Source: Nocardia stercoris (GTDB lineage: Bacteria > Actinomycetota > Actinomycetes > Mycobacteriales > Mycobacteriaceae). Taken from it: a DNA stretch of 64,000 nucleotides. The position numbers were made by a program, and so were the translations under genes. This document shows positions 26,158 to 34,477 of this stretch, in pieces. Each line of letters begins with the position of its first letter. The stretch's first letter is position 1. The DNA lies in the NCBI RefSeq assembly GCF_003696265.1, contig NZ_RFFH01000008.1:186001-250000 (forward strand). The letters run 5' to 3'. The notes under the pieces were generated by a model. It had not been told where the DNA came from, did no database searches, and was given only the letters and a program-made list of their open reading frames with translations.

Positions 26158-26294
26158 TGCACCCTCCGGGAGTCGTCGGTGGTGTTGTCTCCCGGTCTGA
26201 CGCGGCGCGCCGTTGCCCGGTTCCCGTCGAATGTCAGGTGCACGTCCGGCGTGGCAGGATGCGCGGCCCGCCGCCGACGGCAGAATGTGTCGGC

Positions 26295-26732
26295 ATGGCG
26301 AGTCTCTTCGGCAAGGTCCTGCAAGTCCACCAGGCGATCTACGAGGCCACCGACGGCCTGCTCGGTCACCGGCTGCTGTTCGGGAACCCGACGCTGTTGT
26401 TGCGCACGGTCGGCCGCAAGACCGGGAAGCCGCGCACCAACGCCCTGACCTACGCCCGCGACGGCGAGGCCTATCTGGTCGTCGCCTCCAACGGCGGTGC
26501 CGCGAAACCCCCGGGCTGGCTGGCCAATCTGAAGGCCCGCCCGGAGTGTGTGATCCAGATCGGCCGCCGCCGGATCCAGGCCACCGCGAGTATCGAGCTG
26601 CCCGGCGACGTCGAGTACGCGCGCCGCTGGCGGATCGTCAACGACAACAACCACGATCGCTACGACGGGTACCAGGCGCAGACCTCGCGCCCGATCCCCG
26701 TCGTCGTGTTGCGACCGCGCAACCCGCGCTAG
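26295..26732 (+). CDS. Deazaflavin (F420)-dependent nitroreductase family protein
   Basis: Ddn/DDN-type split-barrel protein of 145 aa: LFGNPTLLLRTVGRKTGKPRTNALTYARDGEAYLVVASNGGAAKPPGWLANLKARPECVIQI is the F420-binding family signature, including GRKTGKPRT and the SNGG..KPPGW loop. Members use reduced F420 to reduce quinones or nitro compounds and are typical of mycobacteria and nocardiae. Start ATG 26295; longer in-frame readings do not resemble the family. It sits alone between two minus-strand genes and its stop abuts the end of the convergent repeat protein. Confidence 0.9.
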   Translation: MASLFGKVLQVHQAIYEATDGLLGHRLLFGNPTLLLRTVGRKTGKPRTNALTYARDGEAYLVVASNGGAAKPPGWLANLKARPECVIQIGRRRIQATASIELPGDVEYARRWRIVNDNNHDRYDGYQAQTSRPIPVVVLRPRNPR

Positions 26733-28928
26733 CTATTCCGTCGCGGCCAGCAGCGCCGCGGCGAACTCGCGCATCTGCCCGCGGCCACCGAACCACGCCG
26801 ACACCACATCCACCGCGGCGGCGTGCGCCTGGTGGGCGGCCTTGACCACCGGGGTCACGGCCGGGTCGCTGGCCGGTGCCGCGTCGGCGGCCGCGATCAA
26901 CGCGTTGCTGGCCACCATCAGCCGCATCACCAGCCGCATGTCCACGGTCGCGGGATCTTCGGTCTCGTCGGGCACGACCGGCATGGCGGGCACCGTCGTC
27001 TGATACGACGGCTCCGGTGCGGGGTGGACGGTCGGGGAGAACGCGGGCCGACTCGGGGTAGCGTGCCGGCTGCCGCCGGTCTCCGATCGTGGCGTAGCCG
27101 TAACCACCGGCTGTGCAACGGAATCGGTGTCGGTGGGCTCAGACGTGCGCTCCGGCTCGGTCGCCCGGTCGGGCTCGGTGGTGACCGGCTGGTGCCGGCG
27201 GATGATCGGCCGCCCGGCCGCCTCGGGCGTGACCGCGCGCGGCGAATCCGCGTGCGCGCCCCGGTCCGGCCGCGGCACCGAGTTGCCGTTCGCCGCCGAC
27301 AGCGAGCTGCCGTTGGCGCTCGACAGCGAGCCGGTGTTCGAACTCGACAGCGAGCCGGAGTTCGAACTCGGCAGCGAGCTGCCGTTCGAACTCGACAGCG
27401 AGCTGCCGTTCGAATTGGGCAACGAGCTGCCGTTCGCCTGAGACGGCGAACCCGAGATCGGTTGCGGCAGTGCGGTTCCGACCGGCTGCGGCGGCGTGGA
27501 CTCGACCGGCTCCGACGCGAGCAGGCCCTCGACGGCCGACGGCACGCTGCGCTCCGGCCGCGGCAAGGAGCTTGCCGTCGACTGCGGCAGCGAACTGCCC
27601 GTGGCCGACAGCGAGCTGCCGAACGGTTCCGCGGCCGCCGGCGTCGCGGGCTCGGTGAACCCGGCCGACCCGACTGTGGGCGCCGGCGAAACCGGCTCGG
27701 GCCAACCGGTTTCGGTCAGTCGCGACTCCGCGGCCCGCTGGACCGGCTCGGCGTCGGCCCGGCCCGGCCCGGACAGCCGCGGGACACCGGTGTCCGTGCC
27801 ACGTGCCGCGCGAGGCAGTCGCGCATTCGAATCCCGCACCGGCAGTGCCACATCCACGGCGTCACGAGCCGGGTCGCGGTAGACCGGGAGGTTCGAGTCG
27901 GTGATCGAGGTCGAGGAGACGTCCGGTTCGATCGGGCCCGACAGTGTGGGCCGGGGCAGTTCGGGGCGGTCGGGCACGGTGAACCGGGCCGCCGGGTTCG
28001 CGGGCTCGGCGGCCGCCGGTATCTCGGTGTGGCCCGCGTCGGGCGTGGTGAGACCCGACAGCGGGCGCGGCGTCCAGGTGGCCGCCGACTGCTCCTCCGG
28101 CCAGGTGATCGCGGGCGTTTCGGTCAGTGCCCGAACGGGTTCGGGGAAGGCGGTGGGAGTGGCCCCGGACACGCGCGGCGGCTCGGTGAACCTGGTCAGC
28201 GGCGACTCGGCGGCCGCGGGCAGCTCGGGCTGCACGGTCAGCGCCGGCTCCGGGAACGCCGTCGGCGCCGAGTAGGCGGACGCGACACCGTGGCCCCCGG
28301 AATCCGGCAGCATGCTCCGGTTCGCGTCGGCAAGCAGGCCGTAGGCCGAATCGGCGCCGGGCAGGGCGCGCGGCACCTCCGACACCGTCGGCCGGGATAC
28401 GTCCGACATCACCGCGCGTTGCGGTGCGGTGCCGGTGGATTCGGTGCCGATCGGCCGCGGCACCTCGGCGAACCGGCCGGCCGGTTCGGGAATCACCGTC
28501 TCGTGCGGTGTCCGGGTCGGCAGCGGCGGGGCGGACAGGCGCTCGGGGGCGGCGCGGCGCCCGCTCGGCGGTTCCGAAATGGCCGGCGGCGCGGAATAAC
28601 CCGTGAATCCGCTCGTGGTGGTGGAGGTTTCGGCTGCGGGAGCCGTCCACTGCGACACGATGTCCAGCCCGCCCCAGCTCGGGTCGACGGACGAGTCCTG
28701 CGGCGACGGGACGGCGGATTCGGGGGAGGGCGACATGAAAACTGGTGTCCTGGAAGGGCTCGGTGCGTTCGGGTCGGTCATCGCCCAGAGGGCGTCGGCG
28801 TAAGCCGGGTCGGGACGGCCGGTCGATCCGGCTCCGGTGGCCGGCCGGCTGTCGGCGCGGTGCGAGTCGGGTAGACGGGCGTGTCGCCATTCTCCGGAAT
28901 CGGCGAAATCGGCATCCATACCCGTCAT
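26733..28928 (-). CDS. Long disordered Pro/Ser/Thr-rich protein with octapeptide repeats
   Basis: Protein of 731 aa with no signal peptide or membrane segment. ATG 28928 has GGGAAGG five bases upstream. Most of it is low-complexity, with recurring FPEP, FTEPP and PRP motifs. A run of seven octapeptides of the NGSSLSSS type lies near residues 495-550. The last 90 residues change character: VDMRLVMRLMVASNALIAAADAAPASDPAVTPVVKAAHQAHAAAVDVVSAWFGGRG looks like a short folded helical domain. Function unknown; a scaffold or cell-envelope-associated cytosolic protein is possible. It is alone, upstream of nothing on its strand. Confidence 0.7.
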   Translation of the reverse strand: MTGMDADFADSGEWRHARLPDSHRADSRPATGAGSTGRPDPAYADALWAMTDPNAPSPSRTPVFMSPSPESAVPSPQDSSVDPSWGGLDIVSQWTAPAAETSTTTSGFTGYSAPPAISEPPSGRRAAPERLSAPPLPTRTPHETVIPEPAGRFAEVPRPIGTESTGTAPQRAVMSDVSRPTVSEVPRALPGADSAYGLLADANRSMLPDSGGHGVASAYSAPTAFPEPALTVQPELPAAAESPLTRFTEPPRVSGATPTAFPEPVRALTETPAITWPEEQSAATWTPRPLSGLTTPDAGHTEIPAAAEPANPAARFTVPDRPELPRPTLSGPIEPDVSSTSITDSNLPVYRDPARDAVDVALPVRDSNARLPRAARGTDTGVPRLSGPGRADAEPVQRAAESRLTETGWPEPVSPAPTVGSAGFTEPATPAAAEPFGSSLSATGSSLPQSTASSLPRPERSVPSAVEGLLASEPVESTPPQPVGTALPQPISGSPSQANGSSLPNSNGSSLSSSNGSSLPSSNSGSLSSSNTGSLSSANGSSLSAANGNSVPRPDRGAHADSPRAVTPEAAGRPIIRRHQPVTTEPDRATEPERTSEPTDTDSVAQPVVTATPRSETGGSRHATPSRPAFSPTVHPAPEPSYQTTVPAMPVVPDETEDPATVDMRLVMRLMVASNALIAAADAAPASDPAVTPVVKAAHQAHAAAVDVVSAWFGGRGQMREFAAALLAATE
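27277..27444 (-). repeat. Seven in-frame 24-bp repeats inside the disordered protein gene
   Basis: Seven consecutive 24-base units beginning at 27277, each containing a variant of AGCGAGCTGCCGTTCGAACT. They encode the octapeptide series NGSSLPNS, NGSSLSSS, NGSSLPSS, NSGSLSSS, NTGSLSSA, NGSSLSAA and a final degenerate copy. Copy number is likely to vary between strains. Confidence 0.85.
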
Positions 28929-28995
28929 TTGTACCTTCCCGTCGTCGGCCCACCGTATACCAGGCGAGCCGACGACGGCAGGGCCGTAGCCCGGT

Positions 28996-30210
28996 TCAGC
29001 AGTTGGACGGCGCAGGCACGCCGCTGATCCGGGATTCGATCCAGGCCAACGCCTCCGGAAATCCGAAAACCGCTGTCGTGAGATGCTCGCCGATCGGGAA
29101 CTGCAGTGTCGTCACCGGAACACCGGCCGCGCACCAGCGCCCGTCGGTCCGTTCGATCGCGTCCACCGGCAGCAACGGGTCGTTGGGCGAGTGCCATTCG
29201 AAGATCGGGATGGCGGGTGTCCCGGGGTACTGGTCGAGGCTGTTCTGGTTCAACACGTCGAGGACCGAGGGGTCGTCGGCGAGCGTCGTGTCGGTGGCGA
29301 AATCGGTGACACTGTGCCCGGCGCCCAATGCGAGTAGCTGGCCCACACAGGAATTGGACATCTGCGCCTCGATATCGCGGCCCAGCGCGTTGAGGTGTTC
29401 ACTGATCGGCAACTCGGTGGGATATTCGCGTTCCAGTCCGATCGCCGCGGCGAACGCGAGACCGAACGCCGGATGCGCGGAGTACCCTATGCCGCTCATC
29501 ATCTCCACCAGATTCTCGGGTGCGCCGCCGAATGCCGCGCCGGCCAGGTGCAGGTCGGGGGCGTAGCTGGGTTGCAGGGCGGCGGCCCACCCGGTGGTCA
29601 TGCCGCCGCCGGAATATCCGGCCAGCACCGTGGGCGCGTTCGCGACCCCGAACTGCGGGTCGCGCTGCACGGCACGAATGCCGTCAAGCGTGATCTGCCC
29701 GCCCAATTTCGCTGCGCCGTAAGCGAAGGTCGGGCCGAGGTGGTCCGGCAAGGCGATCGTGATGCCGCGGTCCAGCCACAGGTTGAACATCGGCACCTCA
29801 CGGATGCCGCTGGCCAGGTCTCCCGAGTAGATCGCCTTCGAGACACCGCACTGCGAACCCAGCGAATTGATGAACGCCTGATACGAGATCAGCGGCGATC
29901 CGGGTGCGCGCCATGGCGGGGTGAGCACCGTCGTGGTAGCGGCGATCGGATTTCCGTGCGAGTCGGAGGAACGGAACTTGACCAGGGTCACGCCCACCCC
30001 GGGCAACGCCGGTATCGGCGGCATGCCCTTGGAGTCGATGACGTCGCCGGGGGCGAAATCGCCGATATCGCCGGGTGCGGCGAAGAAGGGGTCAGGGTCG
30101 GCGGCCGCGAAGCACGGTTGCGCGATCGCCGGTTGCGCGGTGTGGAGGGTCAGCGCGAGACCGCCGAGAACACCGGCGATCCCGTACAACCATGCCCGAG
30201 TTTTCTTCAT
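28996..30210 (-). CDS. Secretory lipase
   Basis: Secreted alpha/beta-hydrolase of the secretory lipase (LIP) family, 404 aa from ATG 30210, with GGGAG upstream. Signal peptide MKKTRAWLYGIAGVLGGLALTLHTAQPAIA, then DPFFAAPGDIGDFAPGDVI. The nucleophile elbow is GYSGGG within VLAGYSGGGMTTGWAA; the late HSPNDPLLPVDA holds the catalytic Asp and GEHLTT the His region. It should release fatty acids from glycerides outside the cell. It is divergent from the mycolyltransferase-like gene across a 260-base AT-richer gap. Confidence 0.88.
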   Translation of the reverse strand: MKKTRAWLYGIAGVLGGLALTLHTAQPAIAQPCFAAADPDPFFAAPGDIGDFAPGDVIDSKGMPPIPALPGVGVTLVKFRSSDSHGNPIAATTTVLTPPWRAPGSPLISYQAFINSLGSQCGVSKAIYSGDLASGIREVPMFNLWLDRGITIALPDHLGPTFAYGAAKLGGQITLDGIRAVQRDPQFGVANAPTVLAGYSGGGMTTGWAAALQPSYAPDLHLAGAAFGGAPENLVEMMSGIGYSAHPAFGLAFAAAIGLEREYPTELPISEHLNALGRDIEAQMSNSCVGQLLALGAGHSVTDFATDTTLADDPSVLDVLNQNSLDQYPGTPAIPIFEWHSPNDPLLPVDAIERTDGRWCAAGVPVTTLQFPIGEHLTTAVFGFPEALAWIESRISGVPAPSNC

Positions 30211-30470
30211 GCGAATGGTCTCCCGAATTGCGTTCGGTGTCGGATGTCCCCAGGGATCCAAGCGACCGTCGCCCGATATGTCGCGCGACACGCGCTTTTG
30301 TGTCGGCGATATCACCCCCGTGGCCGCGCCGACGCCCTACTGTTCGAAGGGATTTCGGTAGTGTGTAATTTGGCGTGGTTACCGGCCCGGGTGATCGGGC
30401 GAATTGTGCTTTTCGGTCTGTTCGTTCTGTTTTCTATCGACTTTTTTCGATGACTCGGGAGGCAGCGGCC
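30211..30470. other. Divergent promoter region between lipase and mycolyltransferase-like genes
   Basis: No gene is seen. The right half (about 30355-30450) is clearly richer in A/T than the genome around it, with runs such as TTTTCTATCGACTTTTTT, as expected of promoter DNA. I cannot assign -35/-10 elements with confidence. Confidence 0.4.
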
Positions 30471-31538
30471 ATGAGGCGGCACAGGAACCGGATCCGTGGC
30501 ACGCGTGTCCTGGCGGGAGTGCTGGCGAGCACCTTCGTGTACACCTCGGCCGCCGTGGTCGGCGGGCCCGCGTGCGGCGACCCGATCATCGACAACCAGA
30601 GTCTGCTGGCCCAGGTCACGTCCCCCGACGGCTCGAAGATCGACAGCGCCCAGCTGAACAACGGCCGCAACATCCGGCTGTCGGTGTGGTCGGCCGCCAT
30701 GGGCAAGGACATCACCATCGACGTGCAGCGCCCGGCGGACACGTCGGTCCCGCGCCCGGTGCTGTACCTGCTCAACGGCGCCGGCGGCGGCGAGGACAGC
30801 GCGTCCTGGGTGAATCAGACCGATATCGTCAGCGGCTTCCTCGGCGACAAGAACGTCAACGTCGTCCAGCCCATCGGCGGCCGTTGGAGCTACTACACCG
30901 ACTGGATCAAGGACGACCCGGTCCTGGGCCGCAACAAGTGGAAGACGTTCTTCACCGAGGAACTGCCGCCGGTGATCGACGCCGCGCTCGGCACCAACGG
31001 TGTCAACGCCATCGCCGGCCTGTCCACCTCCGGCACCACCGTGCTGGCGCTGCCGATCGCCAAACCGGGCCTGTACAAGGCGGCCGCCGCGTATTCCGGC
31101 TGCGCGCAGACCTCCGACCCGATCGGCTCGCGCTTCGTGAAGATGACCGTCGACGTGTGGGGCGGCGGCGATACCGACAACATGTGGGGCCCGGACGGTT
31201 CGCAGGGCTGGGTGGACAACGACCCGTACGTGCACGCCGACCAACTGCGCGGCCTGGATCTCTACATCTCCACCGGCACCGGGATTCCCGGGCAGTACGA
31301 TCAGCTGAACGGTCCGTACACGCTGCCCGGTCCGGGCGGTCTGGCGAACCAGATCATCATCGGCGGTGTCATCGAGGCCGGCGTCGACTACTGCACGCAC
31401 AACCTGGTGAACAAGCTCAACGACCTGGGTATCCCGGTGACAGCGAACTTCCGGCCCACCGGTACCCATTCGTGGGGCTACTGGCACGACGACTTCATCA
31501 GCTCGTGGCCCGTGCTCGCACAGGGTCTCGGTATCTGA
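30471..31538 (+). CDS. Antigen-85-type mycolyltransferase/esterase
   Basis: Exported alpha/beta-hydrolase of the mycolyltransferase (Fbp/antigen 85) family, 355 aa. ATG 30471 is chosen because GGGAGG lies nearby upstream; the N-terminus is basic (MRRHRNRIRGTR) followed by a hydrophobic export signal. Family parts: RPVLYLLNGAGGGED, the nucleophile elbow GLSTSGTTVLAL, SGCAQTSDPIG, VWGGGDTDNMWG and the catalytic His in GTHSWGYWHDD. Antigen-85 enzymes transfer mycolic acids to trehalose and arabinogalactan, which points to a mycolic-acid envelope. Whether this copy is a mycolyltransferase or a related esterase cannot be told. Confidence 0.88.
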   Translation: MRRHRNRIRGTRVLAGVLASTFVYTSAAVVGGPACGDPIIDNQSLLAQVTSPDGSKIDSAQLNNGRNIRLSVWSAAMGKDITIDVQRPADTSVPRPVLYLLNGAGGGEDSASWVNQTDIVSGFLGDKNVNVVQPIGGRWSYYTDWIKDDPVLGRNKWKTFFTEELPPVIDAALGTNGVNAIAGLSTSGTTVLALPIAKPGLYKAAAAYSGCAQTSDPIGSRFVKMTVDVWGGGDTDNMWGPDGSQGWVDNDPYVHADQLRGLDLYISTGTGIPGQYDQLNGPYTLPGPGGLANQIIIGGVIEAGVDYCTHNLVNKLNDLGIPVTANFRPTGTHSWGYWHDDFISSWPVLAQGLGI

Positions 31539-31560
31539 GCCCGGCAACGACGCCGGAGGT

Positions 31561-31592
31561 CCGCCCGTCCCCGGGTTTCCGGGGGCGGGCGG
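31561..31592. terminator. Bidirectional terminator hairpin
   Basis: CCGCCCGTCCCCGG (31561-31574) pairs with CCGGGGGCGGGCGG (31579-31592), one G-U pair, around a GTTT loop. It lies between the convergent mycolyltransferase-like gene and tetR and can serve both strands; no strong T-tract. Confidence 0.65.
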
Positions 31593-31598
31593 TCTCGG

Positions 31599-32222
31599 TT
31601 ACCGGATCGGATGCGGCAGTGGCTCGGTCAGGTGGGACAGGGCCGCCGCCACGACCCGGGACACGGTGCCGATCTCGTCGGTACCCGGCCCGGCCAGGCC
31701 GTCCAGGGCGCGCAGCCGGTCGGTGGTGACGATGGAGAACAGCGCCGACACCCAGGCGGCGGCGCAGTCGCGCAGGGTGCCCGGCGCCACCGGGCCGGGT
31801 GTGCTGGCCTGCAGTACCCGGGCGGTGACGTCGAGCAGCTGGTCGCGCAGGCGCCGCAGCTGGGCGCGGACGTCCGGGTGGCCGTCGGCCTCCCGCCACA
31901 GGATCACCCGCAGCACCGACGACCGCTGGCCGCGCAGGTTCAGCGCGGCGTCCAGGTTCATCAGGCTGGTCGCCGGATCACCCGGGCGGACCACACTGGC
32001 GAGATCCGGAAGCGATTGGGCCGGAACCCGTTCGGCGATCAGGGCGGACAGGATCGCGTCCTTGGTGGGGAAGTAGTAGAAGATCAGTCCCTTCGGCACG
32101 CCGGCGGCGGCGGCGATGGCCGCCGTCGCCGTCGCATCGAATCCGTTGGCCGCGAACAGTTGTTCGGCGGCGTCGAGGATCAGCGTGCGCGTGGATCGGT
32201 GCTGCGGATCGGGCGAACGCAT
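31599..32222 (-). CDS. TetR-family transcriptional regulator
   Basis: TetR-type repressor of 207 aa. The N-terminal HTH is TRTLILDAAEQLFAANGFDATATAAIAAAAGVPKGLIFYYFPTKDAIL. The rest is the all-helical ligand domain (LRVILWREADGHPDVRAQLRRL). Its ATG follows directly on the stop of the SPW-protein gene (TAGATG), so the two form an operon, which carries a 16-bp palindrome over its promoter. Self-regulation is therefore likely. Ligand unknown. Confidence 0.9.
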   Translation of the reverse strand: MRSPDPQHRSTRTLILDAAEQLFAANGFDATATAAIAAAAGVPKGLIFYYFPTKDAILSALIAERVPAQSLPDLASVVRPGDPATSLMNLDAALNLRGQRSSVLRVILWREADGHPDVRAQLRRLRDQLLDVTARVLQASTPGPVAPGTLRDCAAAWVSALFSIVTTDRLRALDGLAGPGTDEIGTVSRVVAAALSHLTEPLPHPIR

Positions 32223-32570
32223 CTAATGTGCCGTGTGCATCCGGCCGGTCATCTGCGGCATCGCGGCCAGTGCGGCCAGCACCGTGATCACGCCGACGAT
32301 CCAGGACCACCAGGCGGAGCCGGTCAGGTCGTGGTAGTTCATCACCCACGGGGCGATGAACAGCAGCACGCCGAACAGTCCCATCGCATAGTCGAGTTCG
32401 GTCATCGCGGGCCGGGCCATCTGCGCCAGGCCGGTCAGGGCGATGAGGGCACCGAGCACGATCATGGTCCACATCGAGCGAGTGCTGTGGTCCAGCCAGC
32501 TCGGTGATATCGCGACGAGGATGCCGAGGATTACCGCGAGGGAGTCCGCGGCACGGGTTTCGTTGAACAT
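32223..32570 (-). CDS. SPW-repeat integral membrane protein
   Basis: Small membrane protein of 115 aa with four hydrophobic helices. SPW-repeat marks are ISPSWLDHS in the first half and the related FIAPWVMNY in the second. ATG 32570 has AAGGAGGAG upstream. Function of the family is unknown. It is the first gene of the operon with tetR; that pairing suggests a membrane or stress response controlled by the regulator. Confidence 0.85.
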   Translation of the reverse strand: MFNETRAADSLAVILGILVAISPSWLDHSTRSMWTMIVLGALIALTGLAQMARPAMTELDYAMGLFGVLLFIAPWVMNYHDLTGSAWWSWIVGVITVLAALAAMPQMTGRMHTAH

Positions 32571-32608
32571 GTCTCCTCCTTCTGAGCATGCAGAAAACCT
32601 CTGACCTC

Positions 32609-32637
32609 GGTATATGCCTGATCGACCGGTCGGTCGA
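32609..32637 (-). promoter_or_regulatory. Promoter and 16-bp palindromic operator of the SPW-tetR operon
   Basis: TCGACCGGTCGGTCGA (32622-32637) is a perfect palindrome with arms TCGACCG/CGGTCGA. On the minus strand a -10-like TATACC (32614-32609) lies 17 bases downstream of the right arm, so the palindrome covers the -35 position. Typical of TetR autorepression. Confidence 0.6.
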
Positions 32638-32759
32638 CATCGATTCGGACACGGTTGCGTGGCGATTGCGCTGTGATCGGCGTCACCGTGATATGGCGAG
32701 GTTTGCCTTACAGTGATGGGCGTAACGCAACGAAGCGCAGAGACAGAGGAGAAGCCGTG

Positions 32760-33950
32760 ATGACCGGCTCGATCGTGATCGTGGGAGCCGGGTTGGCCGG
32801 GCTCAAGACGGCTGAGGAATTGCGGAAGGCGGGCCACACCGGTCGCCTGGTGCTGCTGGGCGACGAGGGCCGGCTGCCCTACGACCGTCCGCCGCTGTCG
32901 AAGAAGTTCCTGCTCGGCGAGCTGGACGACACCACGCTGAAGCCGGCGGAGTTCTTCGTGGAGAAGGACATCGAGCTGCGCCTCGAGTCCCCGGCCATCG
33001 GCGTCGACACCGCGAACCGGCGGCTGCGGCTCGCCGACGGCGAAGAGCTGGAATACGACGAACTGATCATCGCGACCGGTCTGCGCCCGCGTCGGATTCC
33101 GGGGCTGCCCGAGGGTGTGCACGTCCTGCGACAGCACGGCCACGCCACGGAGCTGCGCGGACAGGTCGAAGCCCTGCTCGCGAAGGAGAACGGTTCGGCG
33201 GCAACGGCTCTCGTGGTGGGCGCCGGGTTCATCGGGTGCGAGGTGGCGTCCACGCTGCGCGCGCGGGGGCTGTCGGTGGTGCTGGTGGAGCCGCAGGTGA
33301 CGCCGTTGGCGGCGGCGCTGGGGCCGGAGGTCGGCGCAATGGTCGCCGACCTGCACCGGGAGCAGGGCGTCGACGTGCGCAGCGGCGTCGGCCTGGAATC
33401 CCTTGTGGTCAAGGATGATTCGGCCGACGGCACCGAATCCCGCTGGGTGGCGACCCTTTCCGATGGCTCGCAGCTGGCGGCCGACCTGGTCGTGGTCGGC
33501 GTCGGCTCCGCTCCGGTCACCGAGTGGCTGGCGGAATCCGGTGTGCCGCTGGCCGACCCGGCCAAGGGCGGCGGTGTGCTGGCGGACGCCGCCGGACGCA
33601 CCGAGGTGCCCGGCGTGTGGGCCGTCGGCGACGTCGCGGCCTGGGCGCGCCCCGACGCGCACCCGCGCCGCTTCGAACACTGGTCCAGCGCGGGCGAACA
33701 GGCCCGGCTGCTGGCCGCGGCCCTGCTCGGCACCGCGGCCCCCGCCCCGGGCGTCCCCTACGTGTGGAGCGACCAGTACGACCTGAAGATCCAGGTCCTG
33801 GGCGACCCGTCCGCCGCCGACGAGGTCCAGGTGGTCGACGCCGGCCGCAAATTCCTGGTGCACTACCTGGCCGCCGGCGAACTCGTCGCGGTCGCCGGTG
33901 CGGGCCGGGCGGGCGACGTGATGAAGATGCGCGCCAATCTGGCCGGTTAG
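32760..33950 (+). CDS. Ferredoxin/rubredoxin reductase-type FAD oxidoreductase
   Basis: NAD(P)H-dependent FAD oxidoreductase of 396 aa, of the kind that feeds ferredoxins for cytochrome P450s or dioxygenases. FAD loop IVIVGAGLAGLKTAEELR at the N-terminus, LPYDRPPLSKKFL after it, central NAD loop VVGAGFIGCEVASTLRARGL, the FAD-binding GVWAVGDVAAW, and a reductase C-terminal domain with VWSDQYDLKIQVLGDP. ATG 32760 has GAGGAG eight bases upstream; a GTG one codon earlier is also possible. Divergent from the SPW-tetR operon. It is distinct from the FprA type at the window start. Its ferredoxin partner is not in the window. Confidence 0.9.
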   Translation: MTGSIVIVGAGLAGLKTAEELRKAGHTGRLVLLGDEGRLPYDRPPLSKKFLLGELDDTTLKPAEFFVEKDIELRLESPAIGVDTANRRLRLADGEELEYDELIIATGLRPRRIPGLPEGVHVLRQHGHATELRGQVEALLAKENGSAATALVVGAGFIGCEVASTLRARGLSVVLVEPQVTPLAAALGPEVGAMVADLHREQGVDVRSGVGLESLVVKDDSADGTESRWVATLSDGSQLAADLVVVGVGSAPVTEWLAESGVPLADPAKGGGVLADAAGRTEVPGVWAVGDVAAWARPDAHPRRFEHWSSAGEQARLLAAALLGTAAPAPGVPYVWSDQYDLKIQVLGDPSAADEVQVVDAGRKFLVHYLAAGELVAVAGAGRAGDVMKMRANLAG

Positions 33951-33958
33951 ACCCGATC

Positions 33959-33995
33959 GGTCCGGGCTCGTGCGCGATCGCACCGAGCCCGGACC
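33959..33995. terminator. Bidirectional terminator hairpin
   Basis: GGTCCGGGCTCG (33959-33970) pairs perfectly with CGAGCCCGGACC (33984-33995). It lies between the convergent reductase and small secreted-protein genes, starting nine bases after the reductase stop. Confidence 0.65.
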
Positions 33996-33999
33996 GGGT

Positions 34000-34299
34000 T
34001 CACAACTGGCAGGTGCTGTCGGGGCCGGGGGCGGGGCCCGACGATGCGACCAGATTGCAGAGCGCGAAGAACGCGGCTACCGGCGCTTCGATGAAGACGT
34101 TCCACAGTACGTTCCCGGCCGCTCCGGAGATCGGCGACGAACTGCTGAGCGTCCCGAGCGGGGTGGCGGCCGGGTTGGTTACCGGGGCAGGGGCGGGGGT
34201 GAGCGCGACCGGGGCGGCCGCGGCGGTTCCGGCAGCGCCGGCCAGGGCGGCACTGATCGCGATCGCGCCGATGGTGGCGCGGAAGGGCTTGTACAACAC
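34000..34299 (-). CDS. Small secreted protein, unknown function
   Basis: Protein of 99 aa from GTG 34299 (VLYKPFRATIGAIAISAALAGAAGTAAAAPVAL), a textbook signal peptide with cleavage near AAA-APV. The mature part is about 70 residues with a Thr/Pro/Ala stretch, a hydrophobic NVLWNVFIEAPVAAFFALCNLV segment and a C-terminal Cys; the two cysteines could pair. Small exported proteins of this style are common in Nocardia. No family recognised. Convergent with the reductase gene and divergent from the racemase-like gene. Confidence 0.6.
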   Translation of the reverse strand: MLYKPFRATIGAIAISAALAGAAGTAAAAPVALTPAPAPVTNPAATPLGTLSSSSPISGAAGNVLWNVFIEAPVAAFFALCNLVASSGPAPGPDSTCQL

Positions 34300-34477
34300 G
34301 GGAATCCAATCGCTGGCGGACGCGTTCTGGGCTGCCAGCCTATGGCGAACTGTCCTGTTCGTCAGAGGTTCGAGTGCCCCCGATTTCGGGGGCTTGCGTT
34401 TCGCGGGCCTGGCTGCTGGGGCACGCCTGCCGGTCTCGTTTCGTTCGCAGCCCGGTCGCACGAATACAGTTGTCGCT

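Noticed and set aside
26823-28874. 683-aa plus-strand frame opposite the disordered protein gene
   Set aside because: Arg/Gly-rich. The minus strand has a good ribosome site and a sensible C-terminal domain; the plus strand has neither.
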